Shown here one piece after another: positions 27,440 to 38,358 of a stretch of 64,000 bases of DNA; within the stretch, counting starts at the first letter, position 1, and each line of letters begins with the position of its first letter. Position numbers and translations under genes: made by a program. Location of the stretch: the NCBI GenBank assembly GCA_038496675.1, contig CM076669.1, forward strand, positions 5,528,696-5,592,695, in the 5' to 3' direction. This DNA is from Rachycentron canadum. Taxonomy: Eukaryota; Chordata; Actinopteri; Carangiformes; Rachycentridae. A model generated the notes under the pieces. The model searched no databases, was not told the DNA's origin, and saw nothing but the letters and a program-made list of their open reading frames with translations.

Positions 27440-29974
27440 CTGCTGCTCAGTCGCTCTGCCTGTGAGAGAGGCTAATCTGACGGGTACACAAGCCCCCATG
27501 CAGACAGACACAATCAAGAAACTCTCCACTGGAGGTGCGACGAGAAAATGCGCACACGCTGACACATCCACTCACACAGTCTTTCCAGCAAATAACAGCG
27601 TTTCCCCGCCGCTCATTTGCTTTTCAGAAGCTCTTACAAACTCCTCCGTCAGCAGGTTGCAGTCGGATGTTTGAGCTCTGAAGGTCGTCGACTGTAAATT
27701 TCTGTTGGTTGGCGCACGCTTTATTCCATATGATAGTTGTATCTGACAACTTGATTGCTGGAGAAAAAGAAAATGACTCTTGTGACTGAGTTGTGTGTAA
27801 ACAAAAAGCAGAGTGCAACTGCGGCAGTTCCCATCAGATGAGCTGCACTGAAAGCCTTTTGTGGTTTTAGTTTCTCCATTTAAGGGCCAGTTAATCAGCA
27901 CATTAACAAGACAACATTGAAAAAGCTTGGCAAGCAGCTTAATGCCCTCATTTGGATTCATTTTCTATTCATGACATTGTTTGATGCTCTCTGGAGTTCT
28001 ATATATATTTGGAGTAGAGCTGTGCTTAGAAATGTTTTGCTGTCCCATGAAAAGAGATTTTTATTTTTTCTTTATTTATTTCTATTATTATTTGATGCCT
28101 TCATTTGACAGCGACAGAGAAATCAAGGGAATGGCAACCGAGCAAGCTTAATGAAAAAGCAGGGACAGTTCATGATCAGTTCCTTAACCCTCAGACAAAA
28201 ATTCAGAAATGGTTACTGCCTTTTCAGATAAATTGTCAAAAGCTGCGAAATCTTTGAAAGTTTGTTTCAGGGTGCATTGCTGTTCTTCCAAAAAGTTCTG
28301 ACCAAGATTTTTCTTCAGTTGAGGACTGAAGAAGCATTTTTTTTTTTCCAGATGAACCTACTCGTCCTCTGGCGCCTCAGATATTTGATGCTGAGGATGG
28401 TGAGCAGCATCAAGACGTGATCACAAATGATCAAGCAAATTCATGGCGTTGCTTCTGGTCGCTATCCATGTTACATTGACCACTGTCAGGTAGTCGAGGT
28501 GTTGTTTCCTAAGTCTCAGTTCCTGCCCGTCTGTAGCAAAACAGTAAAAGTGATTTAAAACTAAAATGTTTGCCAGGTTTGCAGGTTTGAACATGGATTA
28601 ACACTGGTTGGACGGGGCAGAGGCACGTGACTGAACAGGAGATGGTATTTTTAGCTCCTGAAATCACACATTGGGGGAAAGTATTAACCAAATTCACTGA
28701 TATGAGAGGGATTAAGTCAGTGAGAAGCTCTAAATGTTGGTTTGGATACATCTTCGATAAATTGTCCAGCCCTAGTTATGGGTAAATGGTACATCAGGCT
28801 CCAAATAAGGAGGGGAAAAAAGACGGATAAAGGAAAAGTAAACATGTCCAACAGACTGTGTTAATGTTCACTTTTGGGGACTGAGAGATGAGTAGGGACA
28901 GATGATCCCCTCCGGTTTCTTCTTATTTTTTAACTGAACCAGGGAAAACGATTGATTTCATCCTCTCTGCTCTTAAATGTGTCCAATTTCCTGCCAGTGG
29001 GAGGTCTGAAGACCAGCTCATTTCACTGATAAGTGCTGTTTGTGGAGTTGAAAGTGCCATAATCAGCACTGACAGAAATTGAAATCTCCATACTCTCTCT
29101 GACTCTGACTCAGACATACTGACTCTCCGACTCCAACTCGAAAACTTTTACAGTTTTCCAACCTGTGCGTCGTGATGCAGGAGTGATATCAGGCTGGCCT
29201 TTAAAAAGTCAAACCACACTGCGCCATGTAGCAGAGGTGATCAGTGGCACAGTTGTTCCCCTGCTGACATTAAAACGCACAGATGGATGCTTTATATGCC
29301 TTGGTGAGGGTCTAACAAGTGCGTTTTACGTGCTCCTCTTTTTAGTGTGAACAACCCTCGCTCAGATGTGAAAACCCATTCAGCACCTCGGGGGCAGAGT
29401 GGCTGCGTGTTATCACAGCCGGGATCAGCTTTAACAAGACTAATTAGTGCACGGTGATGGGGAAGTGTTTAAGAAGTCATTTGTACCTCGGTTTAACGTT
29501 ATAAACATGTTGTAGCAACTGGAGGACAGATGACGGTCGTGTCGCTGCTGTTCCAGGGTAACATATTTTCATCGCTCTCCTTGTTGCAGTCAGCTGGCTC
29601 CTGACAGGGAGTCCTCCACGTTGCTGTCAGCTCCATGCAGATTGACTTGATTTCTCCGCTCTGTGTCCAAATTGCATCACTTAGCTCCTGAAATGATACC
29701 ACCCCACCCGCCACCCCACCCCCATCCTCCACCACACACAGAAAGCATACTGCTCAAATATTTGGCCTCAGCTGTGCAAGAAGCAAAAGGACAAAAAGGA
29801 ATAAAGAGGGCACTTAATGAACAGAGCTGGTCAGGGTCAGCGTGTTTCAGCTCTGGTTTGCTCTGATCTTCCTCTAAAACACTGACAAAGATGACTTCGT
29901 CTCCTCTCACTCAGCATTGAGTGGGCGTCCGCAGCTCCGGCGGCTCTAACCCCTTCTCGCTTTATCTCCTGCAG

Positions 29975-30094
29975 GCACAACCAGGCAGCCCAAGGAAGGA
30001 GAGGTCCCAGGGGTGGATTATAATTTTGTGACCGTTGACCGGTTTATGGAATTGGAGAAAAGTGGAGCCCTGCTAGAGAGCGGAACATATGAAG
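29975..30094 (+). CDS. magi2: MAGI2-like exon: guanylate-kinase-like domain
   Basis: A 120-base exon encoding 39 whole codons, starting TTRQPKEGEVPGVDYNF and ending SGALLESGTYE. This is the core of the MAGI guanylate-kinase-like domain, with the GEVPGVDY and FMELEKSGALLESG signatures. A pyrimidine-rich tract and CCTGCAG precede it, and GTAAGA follows. It starts in phase 1 (GC completing a split Cys codon) and ends in phase 1. In MAGI proteins this GK domain is short, is not an active kinase, and serves in protein binding (for example GKAP/SAPAP at synapses). The preceding exon is outside the window. Confidence 0.95.
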
Positions 30095-30271
30095 GTAAGA
30101 ATTTAGGTGAAGTCACGCCTGAGAACGCGTGTGATTGTGGTCATCCCTCTTTGTGATATTTCTACTTTTTTTTTTTTTTTTTTTTTTTTTAATGTAATTC
30201 ATGCGTTGGTATGGAGCTTCTTTTTTTTTTCTCTGTGCAAGGGACAGTAGTGTGAATGAATGCTGAGATGC

Positions 30272-30279
<8 letters not shown>

Positions 30280-30333
<54 letters not shown>
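30280..30333. repeat. CA microsatellite
   Basis: A pure (CA)n run of about 27 units. A T run lies at 30166-30190 just upstream. Minus-strand Cys-Val frames are artefacts. Confidence 0.97.
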
Positions 30334-30338
<5 letters not shown>

Positions 30339-31421
30339 CCATCCATCCATCTTTTGGCTCTGCAGAGACAAGAGTGTCATCAGTCATGAAGGACAGTGAA
30401 AGGAATCTTCTGTAAATTCTGAATGAAGAGACCAACACACACACACACACGTATCCATACAGTACCTTCATGTTGGCTCTCTCTCGGCTCAGTCCTTGAG
30501 TGTGAGCTGCAGTGGCTGCTCAGTTGCCTAATCAAAACAAACAGACACTCTCTATCCTCTCTCTCCTGTGGTCAGACAGCCCGAGGCTTGGATTTTAAAA
30601 CCGCTCGAAAAACGCAGCTCCTGGTTTGCCCGGACACCCCCAACTCTCAGGAGACCCCTGTCATTATATAGATAACACATAGCAACTAACTTTCTCCTCT
30701 CCCACCTGACTTCAGTCTCCGTCGGCCTGCTGCCGTTTCAGGGAGAGAGGGGAGGGGGAAAAAAAAATTGCAGATGGCCAATTTAACGGTCGGTTGCCAG
30801 AAGCAATGTTAGATCCTCTCGCCGATGGGAGCTGCTTTCCACGGGGGAGCCGGAGATGGAGTTTCTTCTGCGTGGTCGCTCGGCCATCGTTCAGCGTTTT
30901 ATATATTTTAATCATTTAATGGCCAATTAGATGTGGGAGAAAGAGAGAACGGATGAAATTTAAATGGAAGGCTGTAGTGAGGACAAGCAGCCCAGAGGTT
31001 CAGCTCCTACAGCTCCAGCTACAAGTCACAATGAATTCCTCCTTCTCTAGCTGAAATACATTTTAGGGCTTAAATTGATCCGTGCTAGTTTATGTTGTTG
31101 TTTTCTTTTTCTAGCTATGAATTCGCTGATTTTTTTCTCTGCAGATCAAAGAGGTAAACTAATCACTCTCCTCCTGCTTGAATCTGTCTGTGCCTCAGGT
31201 CAAGTAGAGGATTGTTAGTTGAAGTGTTTGTGTTGACAGGCTTTGTGCATTTACTCTACAATAAAAGGAATCTAAATTGGAAAAATAAAAACATTATTTA
31301 GAAGCTCGATTTTGCAGTGAATTCCAATGACGTTGAGAGGAGGGGCCTCGTGAAATGATCACATGGGTGGACGCTAAAAAATTCAGAGTTCAGAACGAAA
31401 CTGGACCAGACACACAGACAG

Positions 31422-31745
31422 ACACGGTGGTGCAGTGGTTCGCACTGTCGCCTCACAGCAAGTGTGCTCTGGATTCAAACCCCGGAGCTTTTCTCTGTGG
31501 AGTTTGCATGTTCTCCCTCTGCTTGCGTGGCTTCGCTCCGGTTTCCTCCCCCAGGTCTAATTGGTGACTCTAAATTGTCCGTAGGCCTGAGCGTGAGTGT
31601 GAACAGTTGTTGGTCTCTATATGTCGAACCTGTGATAGACTGGCGACCTGTCCAGGGTGTGCCCCACCCTCGCCTAATGTCAGCTGGGATTGGCTGCAGC
31701 CCCCCTGTAACCCTGACGGATAAGTGGTATAGATAATGGATGGTT
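31422..31745 (+). mobile_element. tRNA-derived SINE-like teleost repeat, well preserved
   Basis: It starts at ACACGGTGGTGCAGTGGTT, containing an A-box-like TGGTGCAGTGG. A B-box-like GGATTCAAACCCC follows at 31471-31483, about 40 bases further on. Then come GTGGAGTTTGCATGTTCTCC, TTGGTGACTCTAAATTGTCC, GACTGGCGACCTGTCCAGGG and an ATAATGGATGG end. The A-box/B-box order and spacing suit a tRNA-derived Pol III SINE head. A second, internally shortened copy in the same orientation is at 9417-9685. The family name is not assigned. Confidence 0.85.
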
Positions 31746-33188
31746 GATCAACAAGTTTACCTTGTTCAGACCGTGTCTTAGTCACAATTCTTATATAATG
31801 AAATCTGAGATATCCTTATTGAAAATGTTTGTCATTTATTTAGTTGAAAAAAAAAAAAGATTTTTCATAAACTCCCACATATTAAAGAAGTTTATTTCAG
31901 GCTATAAACCTGTAGGTTTGTACAGATGTTGTTCATATGACCCATGACAGGTTGAAATACACTGTTGGGGACAGTGTATTTCAGACAATGTCAGTATCAG
32001 ATTCAAATATCACACAGGCTCTTCTTGGCTATGCAGGAAAATGAAAAGGACTTTCACAGTCTGAACCCTGAAAGCCCAGAATAATGGCTTCCATAAAACC
32101 ATCAAACAAAATATGCCTGGAAACGGTCATTTCAATCTTTCCTTTTCTTATATGTGAAATATATGTCCTGTCTTTTCAAGAATTAGTTTTGGTAATTTGG
32201 CTTTCATTTCTTTTTCGTAAGAAAGTGTTATCAGCAGTACACTGAAATCAGATGCGACACCAGTTCCATCACTTACTCAAACTTCAAAGTCCAGGTTTGT
32301 GTGTTGCTGCAGGTTATTTAAGTTCACAGGAGGAGCAAGCTTTCTTCTCAGAGACAAATCTCCAGCTCGTTAAGGCTCCGGGATTTGTGTCTGTGGTTCG
32401 GGGGTTCTAATCCCGACAGTCCGCCTAATCTTTTTACAGCTACTCTCCTCCATTTTTCATCACAGCCTTCATGTTTCCCAGAATGTGAACACGATTTTTC
32501 AATAGGTCTCTACAACATGGAAGAACAAGACACCAACTTATGTTTTTTTAAATCTCTTTGGCCATTCTTCTTGTTACTTGGCAGTCAGTGCTGGGGTTTG
32601 TCTCTAATGCGTGAGCCTGGTGCATTAAAATAATCTCTGTGGATTTTCACACGTCGTCCTCTAATGATCGTTTTGCTGGGGACACAGGAGTGGAGCTGAG
32701 GAGCTATAAGATAATCTAATGGCAAACCTTACGTGAAACGCACCAGTGCTAAACTGTGGCTGCTGTCCTTCTCTCTGCCATGGCTCGAACCACAAAGATC
32801 TTCTGCTGTCTTTGAAGCCCAGGTTTAAGAAAGCCTCAGAGCTAAGTGATGTCTGATCTTTATACAAAAAAATCTTTCAGACATTGGACCAACATGATTC
32901 GACACCTCACTCAAGCATCTGTGTTTCAAGCACAAAAGAAATTTCTGTTGTTACATGAAAACCTTCTTCAAAATGTCAGATTTCAGAAGTTAAAAATAAC
33001 AGACTAGTGCAGAACTTGACAACAATATCTTCTGCAGCTACTTCACTTTGAAGCATTGAAGAGTTTTTAGCTTTAGTTTTAAGTCTCGTATATAACCCTC
33101 AAACTATAGAGAAGCATTGGTTAACCTTTTAGTTTAAAGGATTGTTTTGCCCCTGAAGCAAGCAAACTGCCACTTTACCCCACATTTA

Positions 33189-33697
33189 GGCCCTGTTCAA
33201 ACCTGGCATTAACATGCAGTCACAAGTGGGAGGCTCTAAGTACGTCAGTTCTCAGTGGACATGGCGCCTCCACATGCATTTTGTGATCGGGTCTCACTTT
33301 CAGTCAGACAGACAGGTCCATGCTCACAGTTCTACAATGAAATAAGGTAAAATACCTTTGGTTCATTATAAAATTGTGGCAATTGGATCTAAGATGCGTT
33401 CTCATTGTGTCTCGGATGCGTTCACACTTGTACTTATAGCTGTCCACTTGCGATCGGAGTGGATATTAAAGGTCCCATATTTTACACTTTTCCTATGTTG
33501 TATTTGAAGTGTTGATACCTATAAGGAGATATATTAATGGTTTTAAGAACCAAAAAACATCTCAGTGTAGTTTTACATCTCCTCACTCTCAGTCAGCCAA
33601 TCAGAAGTTTCTGAATCCAGGCTGTGTGCATTTCTCTGTCGAATGACATCTGACTTTATACAATATGGGACCTTTAATGCCAGGTCTGAACAGGGCC
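33189..33697. mobile_element. Outer MITE with GGCCCTGTTCARACCTGG inverted ends
   Basis: The left end GGCCCTGTTCAAACCTGGCA (33189-33208) is matched by the reverse complement of the right end GCCAGGTCTGAACAGGGCC (33679-33697) with one mismatch. The inside includes GTGATCGGG and GCGATCGGAGTGG. A second MITE (33470-33673) is inserted just before the right end, so the original element was about 300 bases. No transposase is present. A flanking target duplication is not evident. Confidence 0.8.
33470..33673 (+). mobile_element. Inner MITE, AGGTCCCATAT ends, TTAA target duplication
   Basis: The element begins AGGTCCCATAT and ends ATATGGGACCT, giving inverted ends, and is flanked on both sides by TTAA (33466-33469 and 33674-33677). 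Removing it with one TTAA gives GGATATTAATGCCAGG, a plausible uninterrupted end of the outer element. The TTAA duplication is typical of piggyBac-type non-autonomous elements; the terminal bases are not a classic piggyBac CCC start, so the superfamily is left open. It shares internal blocks with three other copies in the window but is internally shortened. Confidence 0.85.
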
Positions 33698-34614
33698 AAG
33701 TTTTATTTGGTCTGTTTTTGAGATGTCCACTGCTGAGATTTTCTGATGCTACTGCAATGCAAAAAGATGTGAATAATTTAAAAAAAAAAAAAAAAGAAGA
33801 AGAAGAAGAAGCTCAACACTTTCCACACATTTCACTGGCAGCATTTTTTTTCATTTCATACCTTTGGACCAGATAAGTCCTTAAAAGAAAATCTTGACAG
33901 TGACCCTCAAAGCACAAAAAAAAAAAAAAAAATCCCCAAACAAGGAGTTATGAGGTTTTCACAATGACTGATGGAGGATGTCGGAGAGACTTGGCTGCTG
34001 CCAGCAAACTGAAAGACAGTGAAAATGTAAAATCAACACAGAAGACCAGGGTAGGGGCTGCTGATTCAGAGCCAAGTGAAAAACTGCAGTTCCCAGAGGT
34101 GGGTAGTTGGCTCCGATCAGAGACCAAAACGTAGAGAGATATCTGGTGATTATTCAATGTGAGCCGCGCAGAAATGCACAGTCGTTCAGTGTGCCAGGGA
34201 AATCCGGGCACGGTCTGATAAGTGACTGATATGCAGATGAAAAGATGGCCAAGTTTGGCACCAACAAATACCCCCCCCAAAAATTAGTTCAGGATGAGGT
34301 GTGTGCTTGTCTCAGTGTTTTTTTTTTTGCAGATATATGTTGTTCTTATAACTTGTGATATTGGAAGGCCTGATGTGATGTTGAGACCACAGCTTGAAGG
34401 TTCGTGGATCAGCTCTTTTCAACATGGAGCAGGATGTTACGTGCACGGGAGACTTCATCCTGTTACCACATCTCTCCTCACTTTCTTTAGTCTGTCAGCC
34501 TCTTTGCTTTTCTGCACTCTCTCTCTCTGTCTCTTATTACTTTTAAATTATGCACATTCAATTTAACTTTATTGCTCCTTTATTGAAATTTAACATAAAT
34601 GTTGATCTTATTCA

Positions 34615-34990
34615 GGACCCTCTATGTCCTCGTTCCCAATGTGAGGCTGGACTCAGCCACTGTGCTCATTTGAGTTAAATGCTAACATCAGGATGCTCCA
34701 TTAAAGTACTGTTGTGGTGGACAAGATGATTTGAATGGTCAAATGGTGACATCAAAAGATCAACAACATGAACACAGTTCATCCTCAAGGGACTATGAAT
34801 ATCTGCAGCAAATATCATGGTAATCTGCCCCAGTAGTTGTCAAGTAGTGGTTAATACAAAACATCTTCACATCATTAATTCAGTCCTCTGGGGATGATGA
34901 ATATCTGCACATGTTCATGGCAATCCTTCCTATAGTTGTTGAGATATTAAAGCTTGGACCACTAGTGGAACAACTGTCCAACAGACTGCC
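34615..34990 (-). repeat. Dispersed teleost repeat, reverse orientation
   Basis: Repeated GATGAATATCTGC/CATGGCAATC and TTGTTGAGATATTAAAGC blocks read as the reverse complement of the family seen forward at 42110-42415. Two similar sub-blocks (about 34775-34850 and 34880-34955) suggest an internal tandem structure. Non-coding. Confidence 0.55.
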
Positions 34991-35100
34991 TTTCCTGAAG
35001 CCATGCCACTAGCACAGTTTAAAGTCCAAGGTGTAAGTATTTAGCATATAAAATGACTTTGGTCTAAATGTCTTCCTCCTCTTCCTCCTCTCTGCTCCAG

Positions 35101-35316
35101 ATAACTTTTACGGCACCCCAAAGCCTCCGGCCGAGCCCAGCGCTCTGCTGCTAAATGTAACGGACCAACTGCTGCCGGGCGCCAGACCCAGCTCTGAGGG
35201 CAAGAGGAAGCGTAACAAGTCGGTCAGCAACATGGAGAAAGCCAGCATCGAGCCCCCCGAAGAGGAGGAGGAGGAGAGACCCATCATCAACGGCAACGGC
35301 GTTGCTGTCACCCCAG
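35101..35316 (+). CDS. magi2: MAGI2-like exon: end of GK domain and basic/acidic linker
   Basis: A 216-base exon, phase 1 at both ends. The 71 whole codons start NFYGTPKPPAEP (the GK domain end), then LLLNVTDQLLPG, a basic patch KRKRNKSVSN, and SIEPPEEEEEERP, a six-Glu acidic stretch, ending NGNGVAVTP. The SVSNMEKASIEPPEEEEEE wording is characteristic of MAGI2 and is why MAGI2 is preferred over MAGI1 or MAGI3. Acceptor CTCTGCTCCAG; donor GTCAGC, a weaker donor than its neighbours. The basic patch could act as a nuclear-localisation or lipid-contact segment; that is inference. Confidence 0.95.
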
Positions 35317-38147
35317 GTCAGCCCCAACAATGAACTCCACAGACACAGAGGCAGAGGTCGCTTGGTCCAGAAGCCTCGTCATGACAGCTCAGTTTGAGGT
35401 CACGCTGCAGGTCAGACTGATCTGCTGGAGCTGATGGTGTTGTTTAAGTCATACTCGCAGTTTCTTTAAGGATGGTTGCTCAGCAACAGACAATAGCAGA
35501 TTGGTTTTATATGGATATCTAGGAAAATTATTAGAAGGCAGATAGCCACTTTTAATTGGTTGCAAAGATATTTTTATATTTTATTAATGACCTGATGTGT
35601 AAACTATAAATTTTATTCACTCTCACAGTCAGAGATTTTCTTTGCAGTCCAAACGGGTGATGATTAAAGTATTAGAGCCATTGCTCCCTAGAATGTGATA
35701 TGATTCATTAGGCATCATTATTAAGCAGTGTCTGAGCCCAGATAGCCAGAGGGCGTACACATGCACTACAGGAGCCTGCAGGCTCTTCAAGATCAACAAA
35801 GACCTTTTTTTAAGTGTTTGCTCCTACCGAGAATCAGGCCTGTCCAAACCAGTGTTATATTCTCTTTAAATTCTGAAACTAGGCAGAAGTGACATTTAAC
35901 ATAGCAGGAAACAAGGCCAAACCTCTTGAGGCTGTTCTTATTCATAAAATGGTGCAAAGACATTTCTATATTTTTGCCTTCAGCAGCTAAGAAGCTATGA
36001 AACGTCTGAATGTATCTCTAGACATCTAAACATGCACATATACTCGAGCACACACACACAAACCCTTTTGAATGCATCCCATGGTCACATGAAAGGACAA
36101 TCATAAAAGAGGCATTATGAGTTTGATTTTTGTGATTCCAAATCCAAAGCCATGCTCGAGTCCTGTGACTTTCTAAGCTGGTTTTATGGCCTCAGGATAG
36201 ACGAGTCTCTCGCAGCACCGCACCGCACATAACAGCACGAAAAACTTAAGTCACTGATCCCAGTTAGTGCCTGCAGTTACTTTCATATACTATTTACTGT
36301 TTTTTTGGACACTTGTACAACCTTTAAGGGACGTGGTGCTTTGAGAGACGAGGTTTGGTAAGAGGATGAAATTTTGGTTTTCCTATCACAAGGAGCTCAA
36401 ACAAGGTAGGATCCTTAACTTTTTAGAGAAATATAAAAATTCCCTTGATGACAGATCAAATCCTGTAGAATAATAATTACTTTAAAATGCTATTTTCTTA
36501 ACATCCCTAATTTCTTTACAGGATAAGAGGAAAGAAAAAAATCAACTTTAGATGCAAGAAATGAAAAAGTAAGATATGTTGTAATTGTAAAAAGCTTTAG
36601 ATGAATATTTAATGAGCCTTTATGTACATTATAAAGCACTTGTTTACAAAGGGTTTAATGGGTAAGGCATAATAGAACTAATTTAATTGTAAGGAATCAG
36701 ACAAGAAAAGAAGATGTATCATAAATGTAAAAGTAAAACAAAAGAAGAAAGTGATAAAAATAACTAAATAAAAGTAATTTACAGGCACAACAGAAACAGA
36801 ATAAATTACTTGAATCCCAGTTAATAAAACACATTTTTGCTCCCGTTGTTTATGAACTCACTTTTGCATGTGTGAAAATTGTAATAATAATTGCATTTTT
36901 ATTTATTTAAATACTTTTATTCCCGTTCTTCTGACCTTATTAAAACCAAATATGTAAAAAGTGTTGGATTAAGGATTCACTGTGCCGCAAAGTTTGATGA
37001 AGGTGACGTTAAACATAAATCCGTGTTAGATCAAATTGTTATAAAACCCCAGTAACATTCATTTTAACAGAGGGGAAGGAGGGAAGGTGGTGTGTTGAGG
37101 TTTTGTCAACAGATATAGAGCGATCAAACGTACTTAGCCCTCAAACAGTAGTAATTCTCATACAATTACAAAAGATCCTGATATATCAAGGCCATACAAC
37201 AATGTTACATATTTTTGAAGGCCAGGAGCCCAATCACACTACCTCAGTTAACATCCATAGCCCTGACAGTCCTAATGGCAAGGACACAATCAGTCTAGGT
37301 CATTAAACTCGATTTAGGAGGAACTGGTGAGGCACTATCCAAGGATTTATGTTGACGGTGGTTCCCTTAAGTATCCAGGAACCATCACAATGTATATTTG
37401 ACATCGAGATCTACTCTAAATGATGCAGGTGACAGATGAAAACACAGGGACAGGAAACATTTTGAACTGATTGTGATGGGTGGGGTTGAGATGCTCGATA
37501 ACTCCAGGGTCTGAGCTGCTCAGTAAACCATGTTGGATGTTAAAGTGGGCTGTTGCTCTCAGCTCAGGGGGAGTTTTGTCTGTGTGGACAGACAGACGGT
37601 GGGCTGAAGGGGAATCAATAGAGCACAGCAGTCTCTATGATCTAAGCAGATAGCTGCCTAGCTCTTTCCCTCCCATAGATTATCTCTCAATCCCCTGCTC
37701 TCTTTTGTCCCCCTCTCTACTTCCCTCCACTACCTCTGGGAAGTGCGCACACTTGCAATTTCTTTCTCTTTTCTTTCATACACACCATTTTTCCTCACTC
37801 TTTAACACATTTACACGCTGCCACAAGTCAGACCAGGGCATCACAGCCTGCTTCTCTCTCAGTCTCTAATGTCTCCTCTGCTTTATTCATCTTTCTGTCT
37901 TGTTAACCTCAATCATTCCCTTCACCTTGCTCCTCTTTTTCCTGAGTCACTACTTGCCCTCACCTTTTTCTAATCACTTTCCTTTTTTTTTTTCCCTGCC
38001 TCCACCCCAACCCTGAGTCTCAATCAATCTCTTCCCCCAGACTCCTACGTCTCCTTTTCCTCGCTTCACCTCCCTTGTCTTTGACTCTCCTCACCTCCCA
38101 GAGCGATATTGTTGTGCCTGACTCTTCTTACCCTCTTGTCGCCTCAG
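35317..38147 (+). other. Intron
   Basis: Flanked by GTCAGC and CGCCTCAG. It contains no recognised gene or mobile element, and a long C/T-rich tract precedes the acceptor (about 37660-38147). Confidence 0.9.
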
Positions 38148-38358
38148 AGTCGAGCGAGCATGAGGACAAGAGCACAGACGCTTCGGGGGACATCGCCCCG
38201 CAGAGCAACCCAGCAGAGGCTACCACTGAGGCGCACCAAGATGACGGACAGTCCCCAAAGACCACACTACCCAAACCGGAGGAGAACGACGAGCTAGGGC
38301 CCCTGCCAGACAACTGGGAGATGGCTTACACGGAGAAAGGAGAGGTCTACTTCATAGA
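38148..38358 (+). CDS. magi2: MAGI2-like exon: linker and first half of WW1
   Basis: A 211-base exon, phase 1 at the start and phase 2 at the end. It begins SSEHEDKS after a split Glu codon, passes through a polar, fast-evolving linker, and ends LPDNWEMAYTEKGEVYFI plus two bases of an Asp codon. This is the first beta strand and first signature Trp of WW1. WW domains bind proline-rich PPxY-type ligands; in MAGI2 these include atrophin-type partners. Donor GTAAGT. Confidence 0.96.

Larger units (their letters stand above)
1..29974 (+). other. Long upstream intron of the MAGI2-like gene (partial)
   Basis: No convincing exon is seen in these 30 kb. The open frames present are short, begin at chance ATGs, and either cross microsatellites or lack splice sites and protein similarity that I recognise. 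The next exon downstream begins in phase 1 with the last two bases of a Cys codon, so an upstream exon must exist, and none of its expected content (PDZ0, N-terminal part of the GK-like domain) is seen here. The stretch holds an assembly gap, microsatellites, a Tc1-like relic, a MITE, one SINE, fragments of dispersed teleost repeats, and several unique blocks listed separately. Outside those items I see nothing specific. Confidence 0.75.
30095..35100 (+). other. Intron between GK exons
   Basis: GTAAGA donor and CTGCTCCAG acceptor. It holds a T run (30166-30190), a CA microsatellite (30280-30333), a SINE (31422-31745), nested MITEs (33189-33697) and a reverse-oriented dispersed repeat (about 34615-34990). 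Nothing coding is seen. Confidence 0.9.

Noticed and set aside
27215..27674. Open frames with Cys-Val or Thr-His repeats across TG/CA runs (also near 11087, 30280, 44198, 54466)
   Set aside because: Dinucleotide microsatellites translate into open dipeptide repeats; no gene support.
32378..32425. tRNA-like B-box (GGGTTCTAATCCC)
   Set aside because: No matching A-box or cloverleaf arms upstream; not a tRNA gene.
38075..38147. In-frame extension upstream of the WW1 linker exon (SDIVVPDSSYPLVASE)
   Set aside because: The possible acceptor at 38101 would start the exon in phase 0, while the preceding exon ends in phase 1; the standard acceptor at 38147 fits.
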